64,000 bases of DNA from contig CAJYGB010000018.1 in NCBI GenBank assembly GCA_913774355.1, positions 186,001 through 250,000 of the forward strand, in the 5' to 3' direction. Shown here one piece after another: positions 45,020 to 54,823 of the stretch; position 1 is the first letter of the stretch; each line of letters begins with the position of its first letter. The DNA comes from an uncultured Chryseobacterium sp. (lineage in GTDB: Bacteria > Bacteroidota > Bacteroidia > Flavobacteriales > Weeksellaceae). Below the pieces are notes generated by a model. It ran no database searches, was not told where the DNA came from, and saw only the letters and a list, made by a program, of their open reading frames with translations. The translations under genes were made by a program, and so were the position numbers.

Positions 45020-46183
45020 ATGAATTCCGAAAAAATTGAAATTTTTGATACCACGTTACGGGATGGGGAACAGGTCCCTGGCTGTAAGCTGAATACGGAA
45101 CAGAAATTAATGATCGCCGAAAAGCTGGACGAATTGGGAGTAGATATTATCGAGGCCGGTTTTCCGGTTTCAAGTCCCGGGGATTTTCATTCCGTTTCGG
45201 AAATTTCAAAACTGGTAAAAAATGCAAAAGTATGTGGATTGACCAGAGCCAATCAAAAAGATATCGAAGTGGCTGCGGAAGCTTTGCGTTCTGCCAAAAA
45301 ACCGAGAATCCACACAGGAATCGGAACTTCGGATTCACATATTAGATATAAATTCAACTCCAACCGCGAAGATATTATTGAAAGAGCCGTACAGGCGGTA
45401 AAATATGCAAAAACTTTTGTAGAAGATGTGGAATTTTATGCGGAAGATGCCGGCAGAACAGATAATGATTACCTGGCGAAAATCTGCGAGGAAGTGATCA
45501 AAGCTGGAGCAACGGTATTGAATATTCCCGATACGACAGGTTATTGTCTTCCTGAAGAATACGGCGAAAAAATAAAATACTTAAAAGAAAATGTAAAAGG
45601 AGTCCACAAAGCGATCCTGTCATGTCATTGCCACAACGATTTGGGTATGGCTACGGCAAATTCTATTTCAGGAGTCATCAATGGGGCAAGGCAGATCGAA
45701 TGCACCATCAACGGACTTGGTGAAAGAGCAGGCAATACAGCATTGGAAGAAGTGGTGATGATTCTCAGACAGCATCCGCATTTAAATCTGTATACCGGTG
45801 TTAAATCCAAAATGCTGAATCCAATGAGTCTTTTGGTTTCTGAACTGATGGGAATGCCTGTGCAGCCGAATAAGGCCATCGTAGGAGCTAATGCTTTTGC
45901 GCACAGTTCCGGAATCCATCAGGACGGTGTCATCAAAAACCGGGAAACATACGAAATCATCGATCCTTCCGAAGTGGGCGTGAATGCTTCAACGATTGTT
46001 CTGACAGCCCGCAGCGGACGTTCTGCATTGGCGTACCGGTACAAGCATATTGGATTTGAAGTAACCAAAAACGAACTTGATTTCCTGTATGAAGAATTCC
46101 TGAAAGTGGCCGACCGTAAGAAAGAAGTCGATAATGACGATCTCAGCGCGATCATCGAGAAGGTAACAAGGAAAATAGGATAG
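45020..46183 (+). CDS. leuA: 2-isopropylmalate synthase, short form without regulatory domain
   Basis: LeuA condenses 2-oxoisovalerate with acetyl-CoA, the first committed step of leucine synthesis. The 387-residue product has the TIM barrel with [17 protein letters not shown] (metal-binding Asp), the [13 protein letters not shown] zinc site and [16 protein letters not shown], plus the accessory helical domain to the end. It lacks the C-terminal LeuA dimer domain (about 130 residues) that binds leucine in E. coli (523 residues). It may therefore not be inhibited by leucine in the usual way. Some short homologues are homocitrate or citramalate synthases, but the tight link to leuC, leuD and leuB supports LeuA. 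Confidence 0.92.
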   Translation: MNSEKIEIFDTTLRDGEQVPGCKLNTEQKLMIAEKLDELGVDIIEAGFPVSSPGDFHSVSEISKLVKNAKVCGLTRANQKDIEVAAEALRSAKKPRIHTGIGTSDSHIRYKFNSNREDIIERAVQAVKYAKTFVEDVEFYAEDAGRTDNDYLAKICEEVIKAGATVLNIPDTTGYCLPEEYGEKIKYLKENVKGVHKAILSCHCHNDLGMATANSISGVINGARQIECTINGLGERAGNTALEEVVMILRQHPHLNLYTGVKSKMLNPMSLLVSELMGMPVQPNKAIVGANAFAHSSGIHQDGVIKNRETYEIIDPSEVGVNASTIVLTARSGRSALAYRYKHIGFEVTKNELDFLYEEFLKVADRKKEVDNDDLSAIIEKVTRKIG

Positions 46184-46208
46184 AAGCATTGATTGTAACA
46201 GAACCGAA

Positions 46209-47588
46209 ATGAACGATAAGAAAACACTTTTTGATAAAGTCTGGGATGCTCATGTCGTAGAAACGATTCCCGACGGACCTCAGATTATATACATTGATAA
46301 ACACCTGATCCACGAAGTGACAAGCCCTCAGGCGTTTGCCGAACTGGAATCCAGAAATCTGGAAATTTTCAGGCCGAAACAGATTGTGGCTACTGCCGAT
46401 CACAATGTTCCGACCTGGGATCAGGATCAACCGATCCGTGATGAATCTTCGCGAAATCAGGTGCAGCAGCTGACGGAAAACTGTAAAAAAAACAATATCG
46501 AATTGTATGGTTTGGGACATCCGTATCAGGGGATTGTTCACATTATTGCGCCTGAGTTGGGAGTGACCCAGCCGGGAATGAGCATTGTTTGCGGCGACAG
46601 TCATACCTCTACGCACGGTGCTTTCGGTTCTATTGCTTTTGGAATCGGGACAAGCCAGGTGGCGCAGGTTTTTGCCAGCCAGTGCCTGTTGCTGAATAAG
46701 CCGAAATCCATGAGAATCACCGTCAACGGAAAATTAAATCAGAATGTCCAGCCTAAGGATGTGATTCTATACATCATTTCAAAGGTAGGAACCGATGGCG
46801 GAACAGGCTATTTCTGTGAATATGCAGGAAGTGTCTTCGAAGAAATGTCGATGGAAGGAAGAATGACTATTTGCAATATGAGCATCGAAATGGGTGCCCG
46901 TGGCGGTATGATCGCTCCGGATGAGACAACTTTCCAATATGTAAAAGGCAGAACCTTTGCACCGAAAGGAGAAGAATGGGAAGAAAAACTCGAATACTGG
47001 AAAACCCTGAAGACTGACGATGAAGCCGTTTTTGATGCGGAATTTTCTTTTGAAGCCGCAGATATTTATCCTATGGTTACTTACGGAACCAATCCGGGGA
47101 TGGGAATTTCCATTCATCAGCAGATTCCGGCTCCTCAAAACGATTCGGAAGAAAAAGCGTTGAAATACATGGGGCTAACGGCAGGGCAGGCGCTTTCTGA
47201 TATCAAAGTAAACTACGTTTTTATCGGCAGCTGTACCAATGCCAGAATTGAAGATTTTCGTTCTGCGGCAAATTATATCAAAGGAAAAAGAAAGTCGGAG
47301 CATGTACAGGCGCTTATTGTTCCGGGATCCCAGCAGGTGGTGAAGCAGATTTATGAGGAAGGACTGGATTCTATTTTCAATGAAGCCGGGTTTCAGATCC
47401 GTCAGCCGGGATGCTCGGCCTGCCTGGCAATGAATGACGATAAAATTCCCGAAGGCGAATATTGTGTATCCACGTCCAACAGAAATTTTGAAGGCAGGCA
47501 GGGGCAGGGGGCAAGAACGATCCTGGCAAGTCCGCTTACAGCTGCAAAAGTAGCGGTTGAAGGAAAAATTTCGGTCTTTGAAAACTGA
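46209..47588 (+). CDS. leuC: 3-isopropylmalate dehydratase, large subunit
   Basis: LeuC with LeuD isomerises 2- to 3-isopropylmalate using a 4Fe-4S cluster. The 459-residue aconitase-like protein opens [18 protein letters not shown], has [24 protein letters not shown], and the cluster ligands: Cys in [13 protein letters not shown] (about 342) and the pair in [12 protein letters not shown] (about 402 and 405). All three Cys are present. Length matches E. coli (466). It follows leuA by 25 bases and lies 115 bases before leuD, where there is a pair of inverted repeats. Confidence 0.97.
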   Translation: MNDKKTLFDKVWDAHVVETIPDGPQIIYIDKHLIHEVTSPQAFAELESRNLEIFRPKQIVATADHNVPTWDQDQPIRDESSRNQVQQLTENCKKNNIELYGLGHPYQGIVHIIAPELGVTQPGMSIVCGDSHTSTHGAFGSIAFGIGTSQVAQVFASQCLLLNKPKSMRITVNGKLNQNVQPKDVILYIISKVGTDGGTGYFCEYAGSVFEEMSMEGRMTICNMSIEMGARGGMIAPDETTFQYVKGRTFAPKGEEWEEKLEYWKTLKTDDEAVFDAEFSFEAADIYPMVTYGTNPGMGISIHQQIPAPQNDSEEKALKYMGLTAGQALSDIKVNYVFIGSCTNARIEDFRSAANYIKGKRKSEHVQALIVPGSQQVVKQIYEEGLDSIFNEAGFQIRQPGCSACLAMNDDKIPEGEYCVSTSNRNFEGRQGQGARTILASPLTAAKVAVEGKISVFEN

Positions 47589-47703
47589 TGGGATAAATGA
47601 ATAGTGAATGGTCAATGTCGCTGCGCAAGTGAATTTTTAAAATGGTTTAAATTGACCATTGACCCACAGGAATTGACTATTGACCTTTAAAAAACTGTAT
47701 AAA
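47589..47703. repeat. Inverted and direct repeats between leuC and leuD
   Basis: ATGGTCAAT (47608-47616) and ATTGACCAT (47651-47659) can pair. ATTGACCATTGACC (47651-47664) is nearly repeated as ATTGACTATTGACC (47672-47685). No gene is seen in these 115 bases. Confidence 0.6.
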
Positions 47704-48303
47704 ATGCAAAAATTAATAAAACTAACATCCCGCGCAATTCCTTTGCCGGTGGAAAATATAGATACGGATCAGATAATTCCGGCCCGCTTTTTAAAGAGCA
47801 TTGATAAAAAGGGCTTCGGAGAAAATCTCTTCAGGGATTGGCGGTATGATGTCCATACCGGAAATCCTAATCCTGATTTTGTGCTGAACCATGCGAAATA
47901 CAGCGGTGAAATTCTGGTGGCCGGAAACAACTTCGGATGCGGAAGCAGCCGTGAGCATGCTGCCTGGGCACTGACGGACTATGGTTTTAAAGTTGTTGTT
48001 TCCAGTTTCTTTGCGGATATTTTTAAAGGAAACGCCTTAAATAACGGATTGCTTCCGGTAAAAGTTTCCGAACCGTTTTTACAGGAGATCTTAAATGGCA
48101 TTACGGAAAATCCTGAAAATGAAATTGTCGTGGATGTGGAAAAGCAGACCGTCACTTTCGGAAATACAATGGAAAACTTTGAAATTGATTCGTACAAAAA
48201 AATATGCCTGATGAACGGGTATGATGACATTGATTTTCTCATCAGCAGAAAACAGGCCATCACGGAATTTGAACTTAAAACACAAAAAGTATATGAAAAC
48301 TGA
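47704..48303 (+). CDS. leuD: 3-isopropylmalate dehydratase, small subunit
   Basis: LeuD supplies the swivelling substrate-binding domain to LeuC. The 199-residue protein has [14 protein letters not shown], the substrate loop [17 protein letters not shown], and [23 protein letters not shown], all family signatures. The ATG at 47704 ([15 protein letters not shown]) is chosen; a TTG eight codons earlier lies in the repeat region and lacks support. It overlaps leuB by 11 bases, so translation of the two is probably coupled. Confidence 0.97.
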   Translation: MQKLIKLTSRAIPLPVENIDTDQIIPARFLKSIDKKGFGENLFRDWRYDVHTGNPNPDFVLNHAKYSGEILVAGNNFGCGSSREHAAWALTDYGFKVVVSSFFADIFKGNALNNGLLPVKVSEPFLQEILNGITENPENEIVVDVEKQTVTFGNTMENFEIDSYKKICLMNGYDDIDFLISRKQAITEFELKTQKVYEN

Positions 48304-49414
48304 TTTTAATATTGCCGTTCTTCCCGGTGACGGGATCGGGCCCGAAGTCGTGGAAGAAAGCATTAAGATTTTAAATGCCATAGCCGAAGCCTTCCATTAC
48401 CGGTTTGATTTTACCTATGGACTGATGGGTGCGGAAGCTATTTACAAAACGGGAAATCCTCTGCCGGGCGAAACACTGGAGATCTGTAAGCAGTCTGATG
48501 CGGTACTGTTCGGAGCCATTGGGGATCCATCGTTTGATAATAATCCTGATGCTAAAGTACGTCCGGAACAGGGCCTTCTGAAACTTCGTAAGGAACTTGG
48601 CCTTTTCGCCAATATCCGCCCGTTGAAAACATATGCTTCACTGGTAGAGAAAAGTCCGCTGAAAAAAGAAATCATCGACGGAACGGATATCCAGATCTTC
48701 AGGGAGCTGGTAAGTGGTATTTATTTCGGGGAAAAATTTACCGATGAAGAAGCAGGATATGCTTACGACAACTGTAAGTATCACCGTGATGAAATCGCTC
48801 CGATTGTCCATATGGCTTTTCAGGATGCTCAGAAACGCAGGAAGAAATTAACTTTAATCGATAAAGCGAATGTTCTGGATACTTCAAGATTGTGGCGGAA
48901 GGTCTGCAAGGAAATTGCCACGGAATATCCCGATGTAGAGCTTGATTTTATGTTTGTCGACAACGCTGCCATGCAGCTGATCCTGAATCCGAAGCAGTTC
49001 GATGTAATTGTTACTGAAAATATGTTCGGTGATATTATTTCGGATGAAGCAAGTGTTATCGGTGGTTCCATAGGACTTTTGCCATCGGCTTCCATCGGAA
49101 ATGAAAATGCGCTTTTTGAACCTATCCACGGCTCTTATCCGCAGGCAAAAGGGAAAGGGATTGCGAATCCGATCGCTTCCATCCTGAGCACGGCGATGAT
49201 GCTGGATTACCTGCAGCTTGACCAGGCGGCCGAAAAACTGCGCCAGTCCGTTGAATATGCCATTGAAAATAAATATGTAACGGTGGACCTGAACAGCGAA
49301 CAGCCATATTCTACAGGTGAAGTAGGAAGTTTTATTGCAGATTACATTACCTATTCCGAGAAGTCCTATTATAATTTTGAAAACGTAAAACTTGGGAAAT
49401 CCACTATTGTTTAA
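48293..49414 (+). CDS. leuB: 3-isopropylmalate dehydrogenase
   Basis: LeuB oxidises 3-isopropylmalate with NAD to give the keto acid that becomes leucine. The 373-residue protein opens [20 protein letters not shown], has the substrate Arg residues in [13 protein letters not shown] and [28 protein letters not shown], the metal-binding [20 protein letters not shown], and [20 protein letters not shown]. All are typical. The start is the ATG at 48293 inside the end of leuD. A terminator lies 120 bases after its stop, so leuACDB form one transcript, with the aminotransferase elsewhere. Confidence 0.97.
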   Translation: MKTDFNIAVLPGDGIGPEVVEESIKILNAIAEAFHYRFDFTYGLMGAEAIYKTGNPLPGETLEICKQSDAVLFGAIGDPSFDNNPDAKVRPEQGLLKLRKELGLFANIRPLKTYASLVEKSPLKKEIIDGTDIQIFRELVSGIYFGEKFTDEEAGYAYDNCKYHRDEIAPIVHMAFQDAQKRRKKLTLIDKANVLDTSRLWRKVCKEIATEYPDVELDFMFVDNAAMQLILNPKQFDVIVTENMFGDIISDEASVIGGSIGLLPSASIGNENALFEPIHGSYPQAKGKGIANPIASILSTAMMLDYLQLDQAAEKLRQSVEYAIENKYVTVDLNSEQPYSTGEVGSFIADYITYSEKSYYNFENVKLGKSTIV

Positions 49415-49536
49415 ATAATTATAGCAAAATTCGCTTCGCTTATATTTAGATACATTCAATAGTCCATAAAAAATTCACTGGCGGAGCGAATTGCTTTTTA
49501 ATATGGTTTGATTTTTATTTGTATATTTTTTTTCTG

Positions 49537-49574
49537 AAAAAAGGTTCCGCCTCATCTGAGACAGAACCTTTTTT
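49537..49574. terminator. Bidirectional terminator
   Basis: AAAAAAGGTTC (49537-49547) pairs with GAACCTTTTTT (49564-49574), with an inner CTCA/TGAG stem. It lies between leuB and the convergent operon and can serve both. Confidence 0.82.
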
Positions 49575-49582
49575 ATTTACCT

Positions 49583-49774
49583 CTATTCTTCCGTGTTATC
49601 GGTTTTTCCTGAGATATTGTTTTTTGAAGATTTCTGTACATCTTCTTTATCTACATCCGAAGGATTTGTTTTTTCAGAAGAAGCGGGAATATTCTGAAAA
49701 TCTTCATTCTGCTTTTTGGTTTCCGCTTGATTGGCGGACTCTTTACCTTTTTTGTTGTCGTCCTGTGTGTTCAT
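49583..49774 (-). CDS. Small disordered hydrophilic protein
   Basis: The 63-residue product is almost entirely polar, with many Lys, Glu, Asp, Asn and Ser and no hydrophobic core, so it is likely to be disordered. No family is recognised. It begins 10 bases after the DUF4230 gene, on the same strand, and the terminator follows 9 bases beyond its stop, so it fits the last position of the four-gene operon. It could be a small, stress-related protein, but that is only a guess. Confidence 0.55.
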   Translation of the reverse strand: MNTQDDNKKGKESANQAETKKQNEDFQNIPASSEKTNPSDVDKEDVQKSSKNNISGKTDNTEE

Positions 49775-49784
49775 AGCTTAAATT

Positions 49785-50390
49785 TTATAGTCCTAAAATA
49801 CCCAGCTTACCCGTCTGGTCTTCTATACTATAATTCAAAGCTTTTGCCAAAACAAAAATATTATTGAGATTTTCCATTAATTGTTCACGCCCTTCCGTTC
49901 TTAACTTATTCTGATCGATTGATTTCAGCGCGGTATCTTTTGCTTTTTGGGTGACGTTTTTAATGTCTTTCTCAGAGATCCTGTTAAAAAAAGAATCATC
50001 TACCGACTGGATTTCCACGCTTGGTGTTATCCTGATATCCGCATCCGGCAACTCGGTAATCAGCAGTTTTTTATTTACGGAATCCACTTTTATCTTCATC
50101 TTATTCAAATCGTATGAAACCTGTGCATTGGTTTTGGTATACGTAATAATGCTGTTGCTGGATACTTCTTTGCCGAAAAACTCATAGCCCATTTTGGTCT
50201 TTTGGATAGATGATGTATTCTGCTCCAGGACCACCATCTTATTCATTTTGGCAATCTGATTCGTCAGAATATAATAATCTGATTTTTCTGTTTTTTTAGC
50301 AGGGTTTAAACATGATCTGAAACTGAAGAACAGAATAACCATTACGATTACTCCTGCCAGAAACGGAACTATAATTTTAATATTTCTCAA
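49785..50390 (-). CDS. DUF4230-family membrane-anchored protein
   Basis: The 201-residue product has an N-terminal membrane anchor (about 6-25, IIVPFLAGVIVMVILFF) and a DUF4230 domain outside the cytoplasm: ELxxMxKMVVLEQNTSSI-like start, TYTKTNAQVSYDLNKMKIKVDSVNKKLLITELPDADI, and helical C-terminus with KDTALKSIDQNKLRTEGREQLMENL. The pattern of short strands and conserved Asp residues matches the family. Function is unknown. It sits between a thioredoxin-like gene and a small ORF, with 7 and 10 bases between them. Confidence 0.78.
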   Translation of the reverse strand: MRNIKIIVPFLAGVIVMVILFFSFRSCLNPAKKTEKSDYYILTNQIAKMNKMVVLEQNTSSIQKTKMGYEFFGKEVSSNSIITYTKTNAQVSYDLNKMKIKVDSVNKKLLITELPDADIRITPSVEIQSVDDSFFNRISEKDIKNVTQKAKDTALKSIDQNKLRTEGREQLMENLNNIFVLAKALNYSIEDQTGKLGILGL

Positions 50391-50397
50391 ATCTTTT

Positions 50398-50964
50398 TTA
50401 TTTGCTGAAAATTTCTTTAATCACTGAGCTATCATCTTTTTTAAGAATTTCTACAAGATCTCTTTCAATGTATCCTGTAGTAGGCATTTCAATAATTCTT
50501 CCGATTTCCTTACCGTATTTCTGTACAATAATGGTTGGGACTTTCTGAACGTTATAAAGGCTTTCTTCACCGTTCGGAGACTCTTTTTTCCGGTTAACGG
50601 CAATGATTTTCATTTTACCTTCCGGATAATTTACCTCTTCCAGAATTTTCATCAGCCTTGGAAAATCGCGGTGGGAATCTTCACACCACGTTCCGATGAA
50701 AACCACGATATTATAAGAGTTGATTTTACGTTTCTTCAGTTCACCTACGGCTTTCTGATCCATGGCATATTCGTCATGCTCTTTCGTGTACCATTCTGAA
50801 TAAGGGGCTTCCGTAAATTTGCTTTTCAGCTGCATTCCCAACAGCATCTTGCCGTCGTTCGTTGTCTCCACCTCACGGCCTACCAATGCTTTTTGTGCGG
50901 AAAGCTGCTGACCCTCAAGAAACAGGGCCGAAACGGCAAAAATATTTATAATAATTTTTTTCAT
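50398..50964 (-). CDS. Thioredoxin-like exported protein with a CxxS site
   Basis: The 188-residue product has a signal peptide (MKKIIINIFAV..., cleavage after LSA, before QKA) and a thioredoxin fold (about 60-180): YNIVVFIGTWCEDSHRDFPRLM is the active-site strand and helix, and VPTIIVQKYGKEIGRI contains the cis-Pro. The usual CxxC is WCEDS here, with Ser in place of the second Cys, so disulfide exchange, if any, would use one thiol. It lies between the pyrophosphohydrolase and DUF4230 genes with gaps of 3 and 7 bases. Confidence 0.82.
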   Translation of the reverse strand: MKKIIINIFAVSALFLEGQQLSAQKALVGREVETTNDGKMLLGMQLKSKFTEAPYSEWYTKEHDEYAMDQKAVGELKKRKINSYNIVVFIGTWCEDSHRDFPRLMKILEEVNYPEGKMKIIAVNRKKESPNGEESLYNVQKVPTIIVQKYGKEIGRIIEMPTTGYIERDLVEILKKDDSSVIKEIFSK

Positions 50965-50967
50965 GCT

Positions 50968-51435
50968 TTACTTCTCAATAATTGTTTTTAAATCGGCGGG
51001 AGAGTAGTATTTATTTTTCAGGACTTTATGATCTGCCTGTCGGTATACATTGAATTTCTCACCCGATTTTTCATAAAAGGATTCTACCTCCTTCGTTTTA
51101 TAAAACTCAACGGTTTCCTGTGCCTGTTCTTCATTGTCGCAGGCTTTGGACATATTCGACCGCTGAACTTCGTTGAACAGTTCTACAAATTTGCTGCCAA
51201 GTCCGAACTCAAGCACTGCACCGCTCAAAACGTACTGCAGGTCACACAAAGCATCGGCGATTTCGACGATATTGTTATCGGCGATGGCCTGTTTCAGCTC
51301 ATTCAGCTCTTCCTGTAAAAGTTCAACCCTCAAATTGCATCTTTCCTTGGAAGGAATTTGCGGGGTTTCTAAAATAGGGGCTTTAAAAGTGGTGTGGAAT
51401 TCTGCTACCTGGTTCAGACTGTCAATTTTATCCAT
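50968..51435 (-). CDS. MazG-like nucleoside triphosphate pyrophosphohydrolase
   Basis: The 155-residue product has an all-alpha NTP pyrophosphohydrolase fold: LLQEELNELKQAIADNN holds the ExxE part and IVEIADALCDLQYVLSGAVLEFG the ExxD part of the metal site. It resembles phosphoribosyl-ATP pyrophosphohydrolase-like proteins found in many bacteria. Such enzymes remove damaged or excess nucleotides to keep them out of DNA and RNA. It is the first gene of a four-gene operon with its own -7 element. Confidence 0.82.
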   Translation of the reverse strand: MDKIDSLNQVAEFHTTFKAPILETPQIPSKERCNLRVELLQEELNELKQAIADNNIVEIADALCDLQYVLSGAVLEFGLGSKFVELFNEVQRSNMSKACDNEEQAQETVEFYKTKEVESFYEKSGEKFNVYRQADHKVLKNKYYSPADLKTIIEK

Positions 51436-51453
51436 GAATATTTTTTATTTAGG

Positions 51454-51461
51454 CAAATATA
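51454..51461 (-). promoter_or_regulatory. -7 promoter element (TATATTTG)
   Basis: An exact TAnnTTTG match on the minus strand, 19 bases before the ATG of the pyrophosphohydrolase gene. It serves the four-gene operon down to 49583. Confidence 0.55.
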
Positions 51462-51633
51462 AAAATTCGGTTTTACAATTCGGGAATCAGGACAAAGGTT
51501 TTTCGAAAGCACAAAATTTAATTTTACCTGAATTTTTTATAAAATAGAACATACAAACTCTCATAAAACCCCAATTCAGCACTGTTTTGCTTATCATTCA
51601 TCAATTATCGTTTATTACCCATTGCTCATGAAA

Positions 51634-51659
51634 AAGGCCACCCGTTTGCGGGCAGCCTT
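51634..51659 (-). terminator. Rho-independent terminator after the reprolysin-like gene
   Basis: AAGGC, two bases, CCCG and their complements form a hairpin around TTTG, with a T run on the minus strand. It follows the protease stop by 26 bases. Confidence 0.78.
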
Positions 51660-51685
51660 ATCACAAGATTAAATTGAGGAAGAAA

Positions 51686-54616
51686 TTAGTTTTTAATGAA
51701 TCTCCTGGAGACCTCCCCGATCTGGATCATGTAGGCACCTTTAATAAGGCTGCTTACATTCACGGAGCCTCTTTCAAGTTTTCCTGAATTGATTAGTTTT
51801 CCACCCATATCGAAGATTCTGTAATCTTCGTTCGTCGAATTTGAAATATGTAAAATATCTTTTGCCGGATTCGGATACAATTTAATGTCGGTTAGCAGAT
51901 CTTTTGTACCCGCTACATCCGCTCTTCCGGAAGAAACGATATTTACCGTGTAATCTTCAACCTGTCCGTAAGTATAAGATCCGCAGGAAGATGAAGGGAT
52001 AGCATTGTACTGCATCATCACTCTCATTCTTGTACTTCCGGTACTTGCTGTGGAAGGAATCGTTACGGATCCGGTTACGGGGGAAGTGGTGGAAGCCGAT
52101 CTGGACCAAACCAATTCTCCGCTGTCTGCAAAGTCACCATCTCCATTGTAATCGATGTATACGGCATACGCTTCGTTATATTTGGTAGATGTCCATACAG
52201 GCGTTACGGAAATCGTATAAGCCGAACCTTTTGTAACATTGGTTGAAACTGAAGTAAAGTTTTCGTATCCCGCTGTTCCTGTCGAAGTATTATTAATACT
52301 TCCGAATGTCACATTTCCGATTCTCTCGTCACCCGTGTTTGTGGCAGAGGCCGAACAGTAAGTTACTGTACTTCCCGCAGATGTCGTTACGGAAACTGTA
52401 TTGCTGGAAGGCGAAGTATTTCCTGCGGCATCTTTAGCTTTTACGGTGAAACTGTATGTTGTGGAAGGAGTCAATCCCGTTACCGTATAGGAAGCGGAGG
52501 AGGTAGTACCGATCATTGTGCTTCCCTGGTAGACTTCGTACCCTGTTACGCCTACATTATCGGTAGCACCGGACCATGAAAGGTTGGTGCTGGTGGAAGT
52601 AGTTCCGGATGCGGCAAGGGTAGGAGCAGTCGGAGCAACCGTATCGGATGTGGAAGAACCTGCATTTACCGTAATGTTGGCGTTGTTTACATCAAAGAAA
52701 ATATGATTGGAGCCTTTTACCATAATCCGTCCTGTGGAAGTGGATGAATTAGGAATCGTCACAGCCTGGGATCCGTCATTTGGTGTTGCTGAAAGCAGGG
52801 TAGTCCATGTATTTCCGCCATCTGCAGACCAGAGGATGTCTACGTTGGATGCGTTGACTCCATTAGCCGTTGTCCCGGCCACATTCCATGTTACGGTCTG
52901 GCTGCTTCCGCCGGTATAGGTGGTTGCAGAATTTTGTGAACTTACACTGAAAGGTCCGGCCGTTCCGTTCACTGTGATTACCGCATCGTCAGAATTGTTC
53001 CCGGATCCGCCGGCTCTGTTGTCGCGGACGGTAAACCTGAAGTTATAGGTTCTTGCTACGCTGGATAAAGCCTCCACGGTAATCTCTGAACCTGCCGTTG
53101 TAGTGGCTCCGGCCAATACGGAAGCCATTCTTGGGAAGTATCTCACCGGCGTGGTCTGTGGTGTAAACGATCTGAAAGTTGGTCCTGATGCTTTCGTGGC
53201 GCTTGCTGCAGAGCTTGCCCCTGTTTGGGAAGAAGATGCATTGTCCATCTGTTCCCAGATATAGGTCAGGGAATCTCCGTTGGCATCTGTTCCTGATCCC
53301 GTCAGCATAAAAGGTGTTCCTTTCGGAATGGTATAATCCAGGCCTGCATTGGCGGTTGGAATCGAATTTCCTGTGCTGGTACTTACAGGGCAGGTTTTTG
53401 CTTTGATGTTATTGGTAATCTGCTGAATACTGATCGCATGGAAAAATGCATCCGAATGTGGCTGGATATCCTGAGAGGTAATCCCTGCATATCCCATGAT
53501 CGTTGAGCCGGATCCCGGTTCCATATTGGCTCCAGTTCCTTCGTTGCTCATGGAGAAGGTATGGTTTCCTCCGAATTGGTGGCCCATTTCATGCGCTACG
53601 TAATCAATGTCGAAATTATCACCTGCCGGAATTCCGTCCGCCGGCGAAGTATATCCGCTTCCCTTGGAGCCGTTGGTGCATACGCATCCGATGCAACCTG
53701 CATTTCCTCCGCCTCCGGTAGCACCGAACAGATGGCCGATATCATAGTTGGCTTCCCCGATTACTGAAGTCAGGGTAGACTGCAATTGAGAATTCCAGTT
53801 GCTCATCTGCGAAGAAGGAGAATAAGGGTCTGTAGAAGCATTGGTATAGATTACAGAATCATTATTGGAAATCAGTACCATTCTTGCCGAGAAATCTTTT
53901 TCGAAAACCCCGTTAACGCGGGTCATGGTATTGTTCATGGCAGCCAGTGCGTTAGCTTTGGTACCGCCGAAATAGGTAGCATATTCTCCCGTGCAGGACA
54001 GTGCCAGCCTGAAAGTTCTTAGTTTTGCATCGTCAGCATTAGGTCTGGCGGTAAGATTGGAATTTCCGGCAACGCCTTTTTGCGCTACGTCGATTACTTT
54101 ACATTCAAAAGCGTTTAAATTATCTTTTTTGTCAGACTTTTTATATACCACGTAGGTCGAAAGATCTTTGGAATAAGGTTCGATAAAAACCGCCGACTTG
54201 TCTCCGTAGATTTCCATGGAGGACAATCCCAATGGCGAAATGCTGAAATATACGGTTGTGTTGGAATCTCCAAGTCCTTCGCCTACATAAGATTTGATGT
54301 CCGGATATTTTGCAGCCAGCTGAGGATCGAAATTGGAGTTCTCCCTTACCTTAAAGTTTTCCATTTGCCCTTCGGAATTCGGAAACGAAATAATGATTTC
54401 CGATTTCTCTCCCGGAGCAAGCCTTTTCGGAGCTCTGGCCAGAACATTCTTAAGTCCGTTAATATCCAGGGTGTAGACTTTAGGGTTTCTGAGAGTCGAC
54501 TTATTTTCGAAGATTTCTGAAGTGTTTTTTCCGGAATTTTCAGACCAGATACGGTCGGTCTGAGCGAATGAAATACCTGATGCAAGCATTCCAATCAACA
54601 ATAGCTGTTTTCTCAT
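51686..54616 (-). CDS. Secreted reprolysin-like zinc metallopeptidase with FN3, GEVED and T9SS domains
   Basis: A large secreted protease. The 976-residue protein has a signal peptide (cleaved after SFA, before QTD), a prodomain-like region (about 20-190), a metallopeptidase domain (about 200-410) with the zinc motif HEMGHQFGGNHTF (near residue 342), several beta-sandwich regions (410-650), an FN3 domain (about 655-745), a GEVED domain (about 760-905) with DYNGDGDFADSGELVWS, and a type A T9SS sorting domain (IKLYPNPAKDILHIS to RRFIKN). It is probably calcium-stabilised, cell-surface or free, and used to break down proteins. The ATG at 54622 is an alternative start, two codons upstream. Confidence 0.9.
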   Translation of the reverse strand: MRKQLLLIGMLASGISFAQTDRIWSENSGKNTSEIFENKSTLRNPKVYTLDINGLKNVLARAPKRLAPGEKSEIIISFPNSEGQMENFKVRENSNFDPQLAAKYPDIKSYVGEGLGDSNTTVYFSISPLGLSSMEIYGDKSAVFIEPYSKDLSTYVVYKKSDKKDNLNAFECKVIDVAQKGVAGNSNLTARPNADDAKLRTFRLALSCTGEYATYFGGTKANALAAMNNTMTRVNGVFEKDFSARMVLISNNDSVIYTNASTDPYSPSSQMSNWNSQLQSTLTSVIGEANYDIGHLFGATGGGGNAGCIGCVCTNGSKGSGYTSPADGIPAGDNFDIDYVAHEMGHQFGGNHTFSMSNEGTGANMEPGSGSTIMGYAGITSQDIQPHSDAFFHAISIQQITNNIKAKTCPVSTSTGNSIPTANAGLDYTIPKGTPFMLTGSGTDANGDSLTYIWEQMDNASSSQTGASSAASATKASGPTFRSFTPQTTPVRYFPRMASVLAGATTTAGSEITVEALSSVARTYNFRFTVRDNRAGGSGNNSDDAVITVNGTAGPFSVSSQNSATTYTGGSSQTVTWNVAGTTANGVNASNVDILWSADGGNTWTTLLSATPNDGSQAVTIPNSSTSTGRIMVKGSNHIFFDVNNANITVNAGSSTSDTVAPTAPTLAASGTTSTSTNLSWSGATDNVGVTGYEVYQGSTMIGTTSSASYTVTGLTPSTTYSFTVKAKDAAGNTSPSSNTVSVTTSAGSTVTYCSASATNTGDERIGNVTFGSINNTSTGTAGYENFTSVSTNVTKGSAYTISVTPVWTSTKYNEAYAVYIDYNGDGDFADSGELVWSRSASTTSPVTGSVTIPSTASTGSTRMRVMMQYNAIPSSSCGSYTYGQVEDYTVNIVSSGRADVAGTKDLLTDIKLYPNPAKDILHISNSTNEDYRIFDMGGKLINSGKLERGSVNVSSLIKGAYMIQIGEVSRRFIKN

Positions 54617-54644
54617 ATACATTTTTCGTTTGATTGTGGAATAT

Positions 54645-54652
54645 CAAATCTA
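54645..54652 (-). promoter_or_regulatory. -7 promoter element (TAGATTTG) of the protease gene
   Basis: An exact TAnnTTTG match on the minus strand, 29 bases before the ATG at 54616. Confidence 0.55.
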
Positions 54653-54764
54653 ATCAAAAATATGATATGAAAAACAAAATTTTTTAAGAAATTTTCTGAT
54701 GATTCATCTAATTAATTATGCAATACATTAATTATCCCCAAGCAATGACTTTGTTTGAAAATAA

Positions 54765-54793
54765 AATAGCATCCGAAATTTACGGATGCTATT
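54765..54793 (-). terminator. Rho-independent terminator after the acyl-CoA dehydrogenase gene
   Basis: AATAGCATCCG (54765-54775) pairs with CGGATGCTATT (54783-54793) in a perfect 11-base stem with a 7-base loop. Its T tail on the minus strand is short. Confidence 0.78.
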
Positions 54794-54823
54794 AGGTATG
54801 AATTGTATAATTCTAATTTTAAA

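Noticed and set aside
54056..54350. Other-frame ORFs within the secreted protease gene (and many similar ones)
   Set aside because: They are shadows of long real genes on the other strand or frame, with no start signals or family resemblance.
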